In this document: piece after piece, positions 34,164-42,491 of the stretch
Layout: each line of letters opens with the position of its first letter
Position numbering within the stretch: position 1 is the first letter of the stretch
DNA from: Blastococcus sp. URHD0036
GTDB lineage: Bacteria; Actinomycetota; Actinomycetes; Mycobacteriales; Geodermatophilaceae
Length of the DNA: 56,720 bases
Assembly (NCBI RefSeq): GCF_000701365.1
Contig: NZ_JNIK01000007.1
Location: forward strand, 1 to 56,720
Direction: 5' to 3'
The notes under the pieces: model-generated
Seen by the model: the letters and a program-made list of their open reading frames with translations, nothing else
Told to the model about the DNA's origin: nothing
Database searches by the model: none
Program-made: the position numbers and the translations under genes

Positions 34164-35095
34164 CCGAACCCCTGGTCGATCGATCGGCGCTGATGATGCC
34201 CATGGTCACCGAGCGCTTCGTGGCGGCTGCGTGGACGCGAGGCGCCGACGCGATCATCCTCGACCTCGAGGACTCGGTCCCCATGCACCTCAAGCACCAC
34301 GCCCGGCGGTTGGTGAAGGACGCCATCGCGCTGGTGTCCCGGGGTGGCGCCCGCGTGCACGTGCGGCTGAACCACGCCACCGCGGTAGAGGAACTCGATG
34401 ACGTTGTCTGGCCGGGTGTCAGTCTGTTGATGTACGCGAAGACCGAGACAGCGCAGGAGGTCCGCCTCCTCGACGAGCGGATCTCCGTTCTCGAGGAGGC
34501 GCGAGGAATTCCCCCCGGCAGCATCGAGCTGACGGCGATCATCGAGACACCGCGCGGGGTCGCGAACGCCATGGACATCGTGCAGGCGTCGACGCGCATC
34601 GTGCGGTTCGGCGGCGGCGCCGGCTACGACATGGGGAACGAGTACAAGGTCGACATCTTCACGGACACGGACCCCTGGCTCTACACCAAGGGTGAGTGCG
34701 AACTCGCCGGGCGCGCCGCGGGAGCGGCACCGAGCATGTCGGTCTTCCTGCCCAATCCGGAGGGCAGCGTTTCCGACGCTGCGTGGACCCGGAGTCAGGC
34801 GCTCGCCTCCATGCGCTGCGGCGCGCGTGGCGGAGTGGCGTTGCACCCAGGCGTCGTCGAGGCGCTCACCACGAGCTTCACGCCCGCGCAGGACGACCTG
34901 GTGACCGCTCGGACCGTACTGCTGGCGTATCACCGGCTGTGCCGGACCCGCGAGACGTGGACCCGGGCGGGCGATCTCGTCGTCGACCGCTACGAGGCGG
35001 AACGCGCGCGGGAACTGCTCTGGTGGGGAGTCCTCTGTCGGCAACGGGACGACGAGAAGCGTGAAGCGCTCGCCAGGGCAGAAGGGGTGACGTAA
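34160..35095 (+). CDS. HpcH/HpaI aldolase / CitE-type CoA-ester lyase homologue 2
   Basis: At 311 residues this is the most canonical of the three: DAIILDLEDSVPMHLKHHAR near residue 30, VHVRLNH with the substrate arginine, IIETPRGVANAMDI with the magnesium glutamate and GGGAGYDMGNEY with the aspartate. It should catalyse Mg-dependent retro-Claisen or aldol cleavage of a hydroxyacyl-CoA, giving acetyl- or propionyl-CoA plus a 2-oxo acid. It overlaps the previous gene by 4 bases (GTGA), and its TAA shares a base with the next ATG. A C-terminal extension (ARELLWWGVLCRQRDDEKRE) is longer than usual. Confidence 0.85.
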   Translation: MTEPLVDRSALMMPMVTERFVAAAWTRGADAIILDLEDSVPMHLKHHARRLVKDAIALVSRGGARVHVRLNHATAVEELDDVVWPGVSLLMYAKTETAQEVRLLDERISVLEEARGIPPGSIELTAIIETPRGVANAMDIVQASTRIVRFGGGAGYDMGNEYKVDIFTDTDPWLYTKGECELAGRAAGAAPSMSVFLPNPEGSVSDAAWTRSQALASMRCGARGGVALHPGVVEALTTSFTPAQDDLVTARTVLLAYHRLCRTRETWTRAGDLVVDRYEAERARELLWWGVLCRQRDDEKREALARAEGVT

Positions 35096-35895
35096 TGCGT
35101 CTCGTTCGCCGGTCCCTTCTGGTAACGGACGACATGGGGTCGCTGACGGGCGGGCCGGATGCCGTCGTCCTGGCAGACACGGTTTCCCAGACCGACGTCG
35201 ACCTGGCTGTGGAGGCGGGAGCCGACGTTCTCCTTCATCACACGGTGGGAAACGCAGATCGACTTCCCTCGGGTGCGGCCGGCCTGGTCGTCGATGCCGA
35301 CACGTCACGGGATATGCACGATGCGATCGGGCGTCTCGCGGCGACCGAGGCCTATCTGGGGGCTGGCCACCCGTTCTTCGAGTTGCTGCCGGTGATCTCT
35401 TCGCCGCTGGGGGTCTGGCGCGCTCGCGAGATCGCACGGTTCTCACGTGTCCGTCAGGTTGGATTCTGCGAGGACGCATTCATCCGTGCCATCGGCGGTG
35501 CTGTCGACGGCGGCGTGGATCCGTGCTTCTACGCTCGCGGACGAGTCGTCACCGAGGCGCTCGTCGCCGGAGCTCAACCAGTGTGTCGGGCGGAACGGCT
35601 GAGCTCGTCGATGTTGTTCAATGCGGGGTACCGCGGATTCCTGATCGACGATCCCGTCCTCATCGATCTGACCAATGACGTGCTGACGCCATCGGCTGAG
35701 GACGTTGCCTACGCAGAACAAGTCAGGGACGCCTTCATGGAGGGGGTCGCGGGTGGTACCGCTGCCGTTAGGCTCGGACAGCGGATGATCGACGTCCCCG
35801 TTTACAAGGCGGCGCTCGGCGTCCTCGAATGGGCGGATGCATGCGCGGCGCGCGAGAGCACGAAACGCGTCCCCAGGCAGAATCACTCCATGTAA
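35095..35895 (+). CDS. degenerate CitE-like protein, homologue 3
   Basis: The 266-residue protein keeps the CitE fold pattern: RRSLLVTDD at the N-terminus, LLPVISSPLGVWRAREIAR where active enzymes have IETxRGV, FYARGRVVTEALVAGAQPV, and the C-terminal TPSAEDVAYAEQVRDAF followed by MIDVPVYKAA. The metal-binding glutamate is replaced by serine and the LEDSV motif by LADTV, so lyase activity is doubtful. It starts within the stop of the preceding lyase and ends the operon. A non-catalytic or regulatory subunit for its neighbour is possible; alternatively it has a different reaction. Confidence 0.7.
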   Translation: MRLVRRSLLVTDDMGSLTGGPDAVVLADTVSQTDVDLAVEAGADVLLHHTVGNADRLPSGAAGLVVDADTSRDMHDAIGRLAATEAYLGAGHPFFELLPVISSPLGVWRAREIARFSRVRQVGFCEDAFIRAIGGAVDGGVDPCFYARGRVVTEALVAGAQPVCRAERLSSSMLFNAGYRGFLIDDPVLIDLTNDVLTPSAEDVAYAEQVRDAFMEGVAGGTAAVRLGQRMIDVPVYKAALGVLEWADACAARESTKRVPRQNHSM

Positions 35896-36025
35896 CCCGA
35901 GGAGATCGCGCAGGATGGCCGGACCACAAGCTCGGTCCGAGAGCGCCCAATGTGCTGTTGAGGTCGTACCTCATGGACCGGCGGGGCCTGACCCCATCCC
36001 GGTTTGACCCCTGTTTCCCGGCTCC

Positions 36026-37320
36026 TCACGATCGAGGGTGTAGTCGGGTCCTGAATCCGCCGGTCGCGAGCAGGCTCCTGGTGATGTAGTTGGTGAGGTT
36101 GCGGAAGCCGAGCGCGGAGCCGCGGAGGTGCTCGAGTCGTCCGTTGAGGGCCTCGGTCGGCCCGTTGCTGGTACCGGGGCGGTTGACGTGCGCCAGGACG
36201 TCGGCGGCCCGCATCTTCAGCGTCCGCCCCAGCGTGATCAGCGCGGCCGAGACGCCGCGCGCGAGCGCGTCGATGAGGTCGCTTATCAGCCGCCCGTGGC
36301 CCGGTCAGGCTCGCGGTAGGCGCCGATCATCCGCTGGTAGATGCGCCAGGTGGCCTCGACCCGGACGTGCTCGTCGACGGCGAACAACGCGGTCAGCCGC
36401 TGCTGTTGCCGGTCGGTGAGCAGGTCGGCGCCGGTGTGCAGCGTCCGCCGCGCGGGGTAGAGCGGGTCGTCATTGCGGCCGCGGTGTCCGTGCAGGGCCT
36501 GCTGAACCCCGGCGCCGGAAGCGGCCAGGACGTCGCCGGCCAGGCGCACGACGTGGATACGGATCCATCACCGCGGTCGCGTCCGGCAGCTCCTCGGTGG
36601 TGGCGATCTTGAAGCCGGTGAACCCGTCCATCGTCACCACGTCCACCGCGTCGCGCCAGGCCGGGTCGCGCTCGGCGAGCCAAGTCTTGAACGCCTGCTT
36701 GGAGCGGCCCTCGACCATGTCCAGCAGCCAGGCCGGGCCGGTGCCGTCGCGGACGCGGGGCAGGTCGATGATCACGGTGACGTACTTGTCGCCGCGGCGG
36801 GTGTGCCGCCACACGCGCTCATCGACACCGAGCACCTGCACGCCGGCGAACCGGCCCGGGTCGTCGATGAGAACCCGCTGGCCCTCGGCCAGGACGGCGT
36901 CGTTGGCGGTATTCCAGGCGACCCCAAGCCCGTCGGCGACCCGGGCGACGGTCAGGTGCCCGACCACGATGCCCTCCAGCGCCCACCGCAGCCCCCGCCG
37001 GGACAGCTTCGCCCGCGGCTCGGCCGCCCGCTGAGTGTCCTGCCGCACACGTGTCCGTGGCCGCTGCACCAGTAGCGGCGGATCGTGACCAGCAGTGTCG
37101 TCGGACGCCACCCCAGCGGCTCGTGCAGCCAGGCGCCGCAGAACGGTGTCGCGCGGCGCGCCCTCGCAGCCGCAGCGCCGACACCACTGGTCGGGGTCGA
37201 CGACGCGGCAGGCGAGCACGGCCCGATCCGGCTCCACCGCTGCCCGAGCACCCCCGGCCGTGCCCGTCCAGCCGGCAGAAACGTGGTCAGGTCAGGGCGA
37301 GCGAAGGTAGCGTCAGACAA
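36026..37320 (-). pseudogene. ISL3 transposase, broken by several frameshifts
   Basis: Pieces of one transposase read in order on the minus strand in alternating frames: SDATFARPDLTTF from TTG 37320; EPDRAVLACRVVDPDQWCRR; HEPLGWRPTTLLV; the DDE core with VLGVDERVWRHTRRGDKYV and VVTMDGFTGFK; QALHGHRGRNDDPLY; a stop after ATGG; and GTSNGPTEALNGRLEHLRG with GFRNLTNYITRSLL at the C-terminus. At least four frame changes and one internal stop or deletion are needed to join them. The zinc-finger and DDE regions are recognisable but no functional enzyme can be made. Confidence 0.87.
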
Positions 37321-37321
37321 G

Positions 37322-37374
37322 TCGAGGTCTTCCGGATGGGCGGCGTGAGAACCTCCATCTTCGGAAGACCTCGA
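37322..37374 (-). promoter_or_regulatory. long inverted repeat in the transposase leader
   Basis: TCGAGGTCTTCCG-GATGG (37322-37339) and CCATC-TTCGGAAGACCTCGA (37355-37374) form arms of about 18 bp just upstream of the transposase TTG start. Placed inside the IS end, such a hairpin could block translation of transcripts entering from outside, a known protective device of some IS elements. That role is inference. Confidence 0.5.
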
Positions 37375-37430
37375 ACCCTATCCGGCCACCGACGCGCGGC
37401 TCACCAATAAACCCTCATCTGCGAAGAGCC

Positions 37431-37582
37431 CTATTAGTACGAACATCTCGGCATGCTGGGGCCTCCACGGTGCCGACGAGGTCGCGCACCTACAGCGGGC
37501 CGACGTTGCGACCACCCTTGACCGAGATGAGCACTCGGCCAGCGCCGCCGCGGCCCCGGTGGTGGAGGCGCCCGTTCCCTGA
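37431..37582 (+). pseudogene. 3' remnant of an unrecognised gene cut by the ISL3 element
   Basis: The frame reading ISACWGLHGADEVAHLQR, then ADVATTLDRDEHSASAAAAP and a TGA at 37580-37582, has coding-like third-position GC and begins exactly at the IS end. I do not recognise the family. It may be the C-terminus of a gene whose front part was lost when the element inserted. The following 37583-37723 holds nothing recognisable. Confidence 0.35.
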
Positions 37583-37723
37583 CCTGTGCCGCCAGCCGGC
37601 ACGCGCCTGCGGTCGCCCACCGGGTGGTCGGGCGGATGGGGCGCTCGGCTCCGCTGGGTCGACCGGCCGCATGCCGGTGTCGGACCCGACCCCGTGCCGG
37701 TGAGGCCGTGACGATCGCGGAAA

Positions 37724-37748
37724 GGCCTGGACTACGGTCGTCCAGGCC
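37724..37748. promoter_or_regulatory. 9-bp inverted repeat before the isopropylmalate-dehydrogenase-like operon
   Basis: GGCCTGGAC-TACGGTC-GTCCAGGCC is a perfect inverted repeat with a 7-base centre. It lies 28 bases before ATG 37777, directly ahead of the ribosome site AGGAGGGG. The position favours an operator over a terminator. It contains CTGGAC and GTCCAG but not the ATCCAGGAT core. Confidence 0.45.
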
Positions 37749-37776
37749 GTGATCCGTCAGGAGGGGGGCGCGGCAC

Positions 37777-38835
37777 ATGACCGCTGACAGGCACGTGGCC
37801 GTGGTTCCCGGGGACGATGCGGCACCGGAGGCGGTGGACGCCACCATGTCCGTCCTCGAGCAGCTGGCGCTACCGGTCACATGGACGGTGCTGAAGCCGG
37901 GCGAGTCGCTCACCGCCGAACTGGCCGACGCCAGTGACACCGTGCTGTTCGGCTCGAGCAACGGGCACACCGGCGGACTGATGCAGCTGCGCTTCGGCTG
38001 GGGCACCTACGCGAATGTCCGTCCGGTGCGGTACATCCCCGGGGTGCCGAGCTCGCTCCGTCGACCCGACGACGTGGACTACGTGATCGTCCACGAGGCA
38101 CTGGAGGACGTGTACGCCGGCATCGAGGGCCCGCTGTCCCGGCTCGCTGCCGCCGGGGTCGACCTCACCACGCAGTACGAGACGGCCGGCACGCGACTGC
38201 GGTACCCGTTCACCGCCGCGGGTGAGGGGGTGTACGGCATCAAAATCTACACCCGGGAGGGGGTCGAGCGCGTGGCCCGATTCGCGGCGGCCCTCGCCCT
38301 CCGGCGCAAGGCGCAGGGGCACGCGGGCCGGGTCACCATCGGCGGCAAGTGGAACGTGAATCCCGGCACCGACGGCTTCTTCCACGACGTCGCCCGAGCG
38401 GTGATCGAGGAGACGCCGGGCGTCGCGTGCGACTCCTGCCTCGCGGACGACCTCGGTCGCCGATTCGTCATGAGCCCCGAACAGTTCGACGTCGTCCTGC
38501 TGCCCAACCTGCTCGGCGACGTCCTGTCCGATGTGGGCGCCGGCACGGTCGGCGGCCTGGGGATGGCGCCGAGCGGAGGCTACGGCGACAGCCGCGCGTA
38601 CTTCGAGCCCGTCCACGGGTCGGCACCGGACATCGCCGGTCGCAACGTCATCAACCCGACGGCCACTCTCCTGTCGGCCGCCATGATGCTGGACCACCTC
38701 GGGCTGACCGACGCGGCACAGCGGCTCGACTCGGCGGTGCGGACCGTCATCAGCGCCGGGGACTGCGCCACACCGGATCTAGGCGGCACGGCGTCCACAG
38801 GCGAGTTCGCCCGCGCGGTCGCCGGCTCCTGCTGA
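37777..38835 (+). CDS. isocitrate/isopropylmalate/tartrate dehydrogenase-family protein
   Basis: The 352-residue beta-decarboxylating dehydrogenase family member begins HVAVVPGDDAAPEAVDA and has LTTQYETAGTRLRYPFTAAG, GGKWNVNPG in place of the usual lysine segment, NLLGDVLSDVGAGTVGGLGMAPS with the metal aspartates, and FEPVHGSAPDIAGR, the NAD-binding loop, near residue 280. Family enzymes oxidise a 2-hydroxy acid carrying a neighbouring carboxylate and often decarboxylate it. The first strands diverge from LeuB, so this is not the leucine enzyme. It heads a three-gene operon; its TGA shares a base with the next ATG. AGGAGGGG precedes the start. Confidence 0.85.
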   Translation: MTADRHVAVVPGDDAAPEAVDATMSVLEQLALPVTWTVLKPGESLTAELADASDTVLFGSSNGHTGGLMQLRFGWGTYANVRPVRYIPGVPSSLRRPDDVDYVIVHEALEDVYAGIEGPLSRLAAAGVDLTTQYETAGTRLRYPFTAAGEGVYGIKIYTREGVERVARFAAALALRRKAQGHAGRVTIGGKWNVNPGTDGFFHDVARAVIEETPGVACDSCLADDLGRRFVMSPEQFDVVLLPNLLGDVLSDVGAGTVGGLGMAPSGGYGDSRAYFEPVHGSAPDIAGRNVINPTATLLSAAMMLDHLGLTDAAQRLDSAVRTVISAGDCATPDLGGTASTGEFARAVAGSC

Positions 38836-39689
38836 TGGGGCCGGATGGGATGCGGCCGCTACTGCACGGCTCGACCTGCGTGCGGCTGGCCTCGGTCTTC
38901 GATCCGCTGTCCGCGCGCATGGCCGCGGAACTCGGTTTCGAGGGCTGCATCTTGGCCGGTTCGGTCGCCTCGCTCGCCGTGCTGGGGGCGCCCGATCTGA
39001 TTTTGGTGACGCTCACGGAACTGGCCGAGCAGGTCCGGCGGATCACCCGTGCCGACCCGCCACCCCTGGTGGTGGACGCCGACCACGGCTTCGGGAACGC
39101 GTTGAGCGCCGCCCGCACGGTGCAGGAGCTCGCCGCGGCGGGCGCCGCGGCCGTCACCATCGAGGACTCCGCCCTGCCCGAGGCATTCGGATCCGGCGCG
39201 GCGGACGTGGTCGGTGTCGACGAAGCGGTCGGGAAGCTGCGCGCAGCCGCCGAAGCGAAGGCCGGCACCGACACGGTGGTGATCGCCCGGACCTCCGCCT
39301 ACGGGGTCGAGGGCCTGACCGCCACTCTCGAACGGGTCCGCCGCTACGCCGAGGCCGGCGCGGACGCGATCTTCGTGGTCGGGCTGCAACGGCTCGAGGA
39401 GGTCGCGGCCGTGCAGGACGCGGCAGGGGGACTGCCGCAGATGCTGTACGCCACGGGACCCGACATCGCGACGGGCGACCTCGCTCCGTTGGGCGTGCGC
39501 CTGCTCGTGGAAGGACACCTGCCGATGGTCGCGGCCGTCGAAGGCGCCTGGGAGGCGCTGTCGGCACAGCGGGACCGAGGCGCGTACCAGCCGCGGCATC
39601 CAGGACTGATCTCCCGGCTCACGCGGGCCGACGACTTCGAGCGACGGACGACGCGTTTCCTGCGACCCGACGGCACCGACCATGACTGA
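38835..39689 (+). CDS. isocitrate lyase/PEP mutase superfamily protein, oxaloacetate-decarboxylase type
   Basis: The 284-residue TIM-barrel protein has DADHGFGNALSAARTVQEL and TIEDSALPEAFG, the metal and lid region that closely matches the oxaloacetate decarboxylase (PA4872-like) branch of the PEP mutase/isocitrate lyase superfamily. The 2-methylisocitrate lyase branch has a KKCGH-type loop instead. Predicted reaction: Mg-dependent decarboxylation or C-C cleavage of a 2-oxo dicarboxylic acid. It starts in the stop codon of the dehydrogenase and overlaps the oxidase gene by 8 bases, so the three proteins are made together. It would act on the oxo acid from either neighbour. Confidence 0.85.
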   Translation: MGPDGMRPLLHGSTCVRLASVFDPLSARMAAELGFEGCILAGSVASLAVLGAPDLILVTLTELAEQVRRITRADPPPLVVDADHGFGNALSAARTVQELAAAGAAAVTIEDSALPEAFGSGAADVVGVDEAVGKLRAAAEAKAGTDTVVIARTSAYGVEGLTATLERVRRYAEAGADAIFVVGLQRLEEVAAVQDAAGGLPQMLYATGPDIATGDLAPLGVRLLVEGHLPMVAAVEGAWEALSAQRDRGAYQPRHPGLISRLTRADDFERRTTRFLRPDGTDHD

Positions 39690-40782
39690 CGACCAGGAAC
39701 CCGAGTTCGCGACGCTGCACGAAGTCGTGGCCGCGGCACGGGGGCGGCTCGAACCCCCGATCTGGGACTACCTGACCGGCGGCGGCGGCACCGAGACGAC
39801 CCTGGCCCGCAACCGGCTGGCGCTGGACCGGCTGGCGCTGCGGCCGCGCGTGCTGCGGAACGTGCGGGGCGTCGACGCAGGCACGAGCGTGTTCGGACGA
39901 CCGATCGCCCTGCCGGTGGCACTGGCCCCGGTGGGCTCTGTCGACAGCTTCGACTCCGGCGGCCTCGCCACCGTGGCGGCCGCGGCCGATCGATGCGGCG
40001 TGCCGATCTTCTGCGGTGGCCTCGCCCCGGAGGGTGCGGAGACGGTCGCCGCCGGAACGTCCGGGCCGAAGATCTATCAGGCGTACCTGCGTGGCGACGA
40101 CCCGAGACTCGACGAGCTCGTCGAGCGGGTCGCCGCCCTGGGCTACGACGCCTTCTGCATCACCGTGGATGCTGCCCATCCCGGCCGGCGCGAGCGCGAC
40201 ATCGCCCGCCGCTTCGTCAAGCCGTGGGTCGGTGCGGGTGCCCACCTGCTTGATCAGCCGACGCTGAGCTGGTCCGACGTCGAGCACTACCGAGCACGAC
40301 ACCAGCTGCCCTTGATCCTCAAGGGAATCGCGACGGCCGAGGACGCCGTCCTCGCGGTCGAGCACGGCGTCGACGTGGTTTACGTGTCCAACCACGGCGG
40401 TCGCCAGCTCGATCACGGCCGGGGTGCCCTCGACGTGCTGCCGGAGGTGGTCGCCGCTGTCTCGGGGCGGTCCCAGGTCTGGGTCGACGGCGGGGTGAAC
40501 CGCGGGACCGACGTGGTAAAGGCGCTCGCGCTCGGCGCCGATCTGGTCGGCATCGGCCGGATCTACCTCTACGGCCTCGCCGCAGCCGGCCAGGTGGGCG
40601 TGGAGACCGTGCTCCAGCTACTCGCCGCAGAGGTGCGCGAGGCCTTGGCGCTGTGCGGAGTGACGTCTCCCCGCGACCTGGGCCCTGCCTTCGTGACGAC
40701 GGCCGAGGCGGTGCGGCCCGTCCACGTGCTGAGCGCCTTTCCCTTGCTCGCGCCAGCGCTCGATTCTGACCCGACGGTGTGA
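39682..40782 (+). CDS. FMN-dependent alpha-hydroxy-acid oxidase/dehydrogenase
   Basis: The 366-residue FMN TIM-barrel enzyme resembles glycolate oxidase, lactate monooxygenase and mandelate dehydrogenase: IWDYLTGGGGTETTLARNR at the start, PVALAPVGSVD, the catalytic histidine and arginine in YVSNHGGRQLDHG near residue 235, and VWVDGGVNRGTDVVKALALGA for FMN phosphate binding. It converts a 2-hydroxy acid to a 2-oxo acid with flavin. It is last in the three-gene operon. A mandelate- or lactate-type substrate is possible but not shown. Confidence 0.92.
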   Translation: MTDDQEPEFATLHEVVAAARGRLEPPIWDYLTGGGGTETTLARNRLALDRLALRPRVLRNVRGVDAGTSVFGRPIALPVALAPVGSVDSFDSGGLATVAAAADRCGVPIFCGGLAPEGAETVAAGTSGPKIYQAYLRGDDPRLDELVERVAALGYDAFCITVDAAHPGRRERDIARRFVKPWVGAGAHLLDQPTLSWSDVEHYRARHQLPLILKGIATAEDAVLAVEHGVDVVYVSNHGGRQLDHGRGALDVLPEVVAAVSGRSQVWVDGGVNRGTDVVKALALGADLVGIGRIYLYGLAAAGQVGVETVLQLLAAEVREALALCGVTSPRDLGPAFVTTAEAVRPVHVLSAFPLLAPALDSDPTV

Positions 40783-41177
40783 TCCAGCTGTTGCCCGTGT
40801 CGACCATCCGATGCGCATGGGGGAACAGCGCGCCCGAGTACGTGGACTACCACGACGAGGAGTGGGGAGTGCCGCTGCACGGGGACGACGCCCTGTTCGA
40901 GCGGCTCTGCCTCGAGGCGTTCCAGTCGGGGCTGTCCTGGCTGACCGCTGTGACGTGCGCCGCGGTCCGCATGGAGACGTCCCCGTTCAAACCGCGTTCC
41001 TGTACCGGTTGGCGCACGGCTTCCACGCGCTCGGGCGTGTGGCCGCGGGATTGCGAACCGCGGCGCCGCAGTGGCTCAGGAGGCGGTACGCGTCACTTTC
41101 GCGCGCCGCGGACAAGGGCGCTGCACACACCCCCCGGTCCCGCTCCAGGTCTCCAGGGCTGCATGAAGCACGACTAG
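40779..41177 (+). pseudogene. tag: DNA-3-methyladenine glycosylase I remnant
   Basis: The N-terminal portion, IRCAWGNSAPEYVDYHDEEW, GVPLHGDDALFERLCLEAF and QSGLSWLT, is typical of Tag, which removes 3-methyladenine from DNA. Similarity ends at about residue 55, after which the frame encodes unrelated sequence. In another frame 40990-41110 reads FLYRLAHGFHALGRVAAGL and has coding character but is not recognised, so a foreign fragment may be fused there. A complete Tag is about 185-200 residues; this copy cannot be functional. Confidence 0.75.
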
Positions 41178-41211
41178 GAGGCGCCTCCTCCGTCGGCCCC
41201 ATCACGGGCTG

Positions 41212-41919
41212 TCAGTTGCCGGCCTCGCGATACGCCTGGATCACTTCGTCCTTGATCCGGCCCCGCGGCGAGACGGTCATGCCGTTGGCCGCGGCCCACG
41301 CCCGAACAGCGGCGGTGTCGACGCCGTTGAACTCCGGCTTCGCGGCCCTGGCGGGGGCGCGGCGACGACTGCGGGCAGGCTTCGCCGGCTCTTCGGCTGC
41401 GACCGGCTGCGGCGCAACGTCGGCAGCCGATCCGGCGGCGGTCTCGGCCGGCTCCTCCTCGCCGCCGGGTTCGACCTCCGGCGATGCGTCGAGGGTCGTG
41501 TCGTCCTCGCCAGTCGCACTCTCGTCGGGCACGCCAGGCTGCGGCTCACCGTCCGCCGGAGCGTCCGTCTGCGCGGCGTCCGTCTCGAGTCCGTGATCGG
41601 CGGCCTCGTCCACCGGTGCGACATCGACGGCGTCTGCAACGACCTCGTGATCGTCGCCAGCCGCCTCGTCCGCCGCCGACTCCGCAGCACGGCCCGAGGT
41701 CGACCACTTTAGCTCCAACTCCAGCTCAATCTCGTCGCCGTCGACCACCACCTCGAGCTCGCACCGTAGCTGCTCGGCCACCTTCAGCTCCAGCGTGCTG
41801 TTCCCCAGCTGGACGGTCACCTTGCCGTCGCCGCTCAATCCCTCGGCCAGTTCAACGAGGAGGCGCGCGACCTCCTGCCGGCTCAGCGACTGCTTCTGCT
41901 TGACCTTAACGTCAGACAC
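41212..41919 (-). CDS. amphi-Trp domain / Lsr2 DNA-binding domain fusion protein
   Basis: The 235-residue protein has three parts. Residues 1-75 (KQKQSLSRQEVARLLVELAE, then VTVQLGNSTLELKVAEQL and EIELELELKWS) match the small amphi-Trp domain. Residues 80-195 are a low-complexity acidic A/E/D/T/P linker. Residues 196-235 (FNGVDTAAVRAWAAANG, then MTVSPRGRIKDEVIQAY) match the Lsr2 C-terminal domain, whose RGR loop enters the minor groove of AT-rich DNA. GTG 41919 follows GGAGAA by 6 bases; longer frames add only low-complexity sequence. It is probably a nucleoid-associated or xenogeneic-silencing type protein with a different oligomerisation domain. Confidence 0.8.
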   Translation of the reverse strand: MSDVKVKQKQSLSRQEVARLLVELAEGLSGDGKVTVQLGNSTLELKVAEQLRCELEVVVDGDEIELELELKWSTSGRAAESAADEAAGDDHEVVADAVDVAPVDEAADHGLETDAAQTDAPADGEPQPGVPDESATGEDDTTLDASPEVEPGGEEEPAETAAGSAADVAPQPVAAEEPAKPARSRRRAPARAAKPEFNGVDTAAVRAWAAANGMTVSPRGRIKDEVIQAYREAGN

Positions 41920-42491
41920 GTCTTCTCCATCCAGGGCACCGAGGCGCTTCAATCGGCGGCATCCGCCACCCACTGCGCCCCATTCAAGCCCTACCTCCCC
42001 TTCACTGGCGCCGGAGCCGCTCCACTCCGCTCGATCGAGCGAGGATCCGGCAGCAGCTACGGATCCCGCCCCCACGGCGGGGCGCATCGCCGACTCGACC
42101 GCGAGGCCTGCATCGGCTGCTGCATTCCAAGACGAACGAGCTTGCCTGCGATTACGCGACCAGGGGCTGGACAGCGTCGGCAGCTACTGAAGGAGCAGGT
42201 CAGCCAACGTGTCATGCGTTGCGGAGTGTTGGCTGACGCGTGCGCTGCTGGGTTGATTGTTCGTCGTAGGTTCGTCGCCTCCAGCCCGTGTCGCAGCAAG
42301 CTCGGTTGAGCGACTGACTCCAAGCGGCGGTCACGAAGGAGTACTCGCCACCATGTCGGTCGGCTGTAGGCACAGGGGTTCGCGGTGCGACGTGCGGAGC
42401 TCTTGAGCTCAGCTCGATGCGAAGCGCGTTGATGTGTCCGTTGCTGTAGCGAGGGGCCGACACCCACCTGCCGGTCGGGGCCAGGAGCGGC
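41920..42491. other. gene-free region upstream of the Lsr2 fusion
   Basis: No convincing coding frame was found in this 570-base gap. It is somewhat lower in GC than its surroundings. It contains the hairpin at 42199-42237. The promoter of the Lsr2-fusion gene must lie near its left end but I cannot place it. Confidence 0.4.
42199..42237 (-). terminator. hairpin downstream of the lipoprotein gene
   Basis: Perfect 10-bp arms GTCAGCCAAC and GTTGGCTGAC enclose 19 bases. It lies about 255 bases beyond the stop of the minus-strand lipoprotein gene and before the Lsr2-fusion gene. The long loop and distance make a terminator role only moderately likely. Confidence 0.4.

Larger units (their letters stand above)
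36020..37430 (-). mobile_element. ISL3-family insertion sequence, inactive
   Basis: The element is bounded by imperfect inverted ends: left GGCTCCTCACGATCGAGGG from 36020, and right, read inward from 37430, GGCTCTTCGCAGATGAGGG. The 1.4-kb length and the transposase fit ISL3. The 8 bases outside the two ends (TGTTTCCC and CTATTAGT) do not match, so no target duplication remains. The ends differ at several positions, more than usual for one element, which suggests a hybrid or long decay. It separates the CitE operon from the isopropylmalate-dehydrogenase-like operon. Confidence 0.85.
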
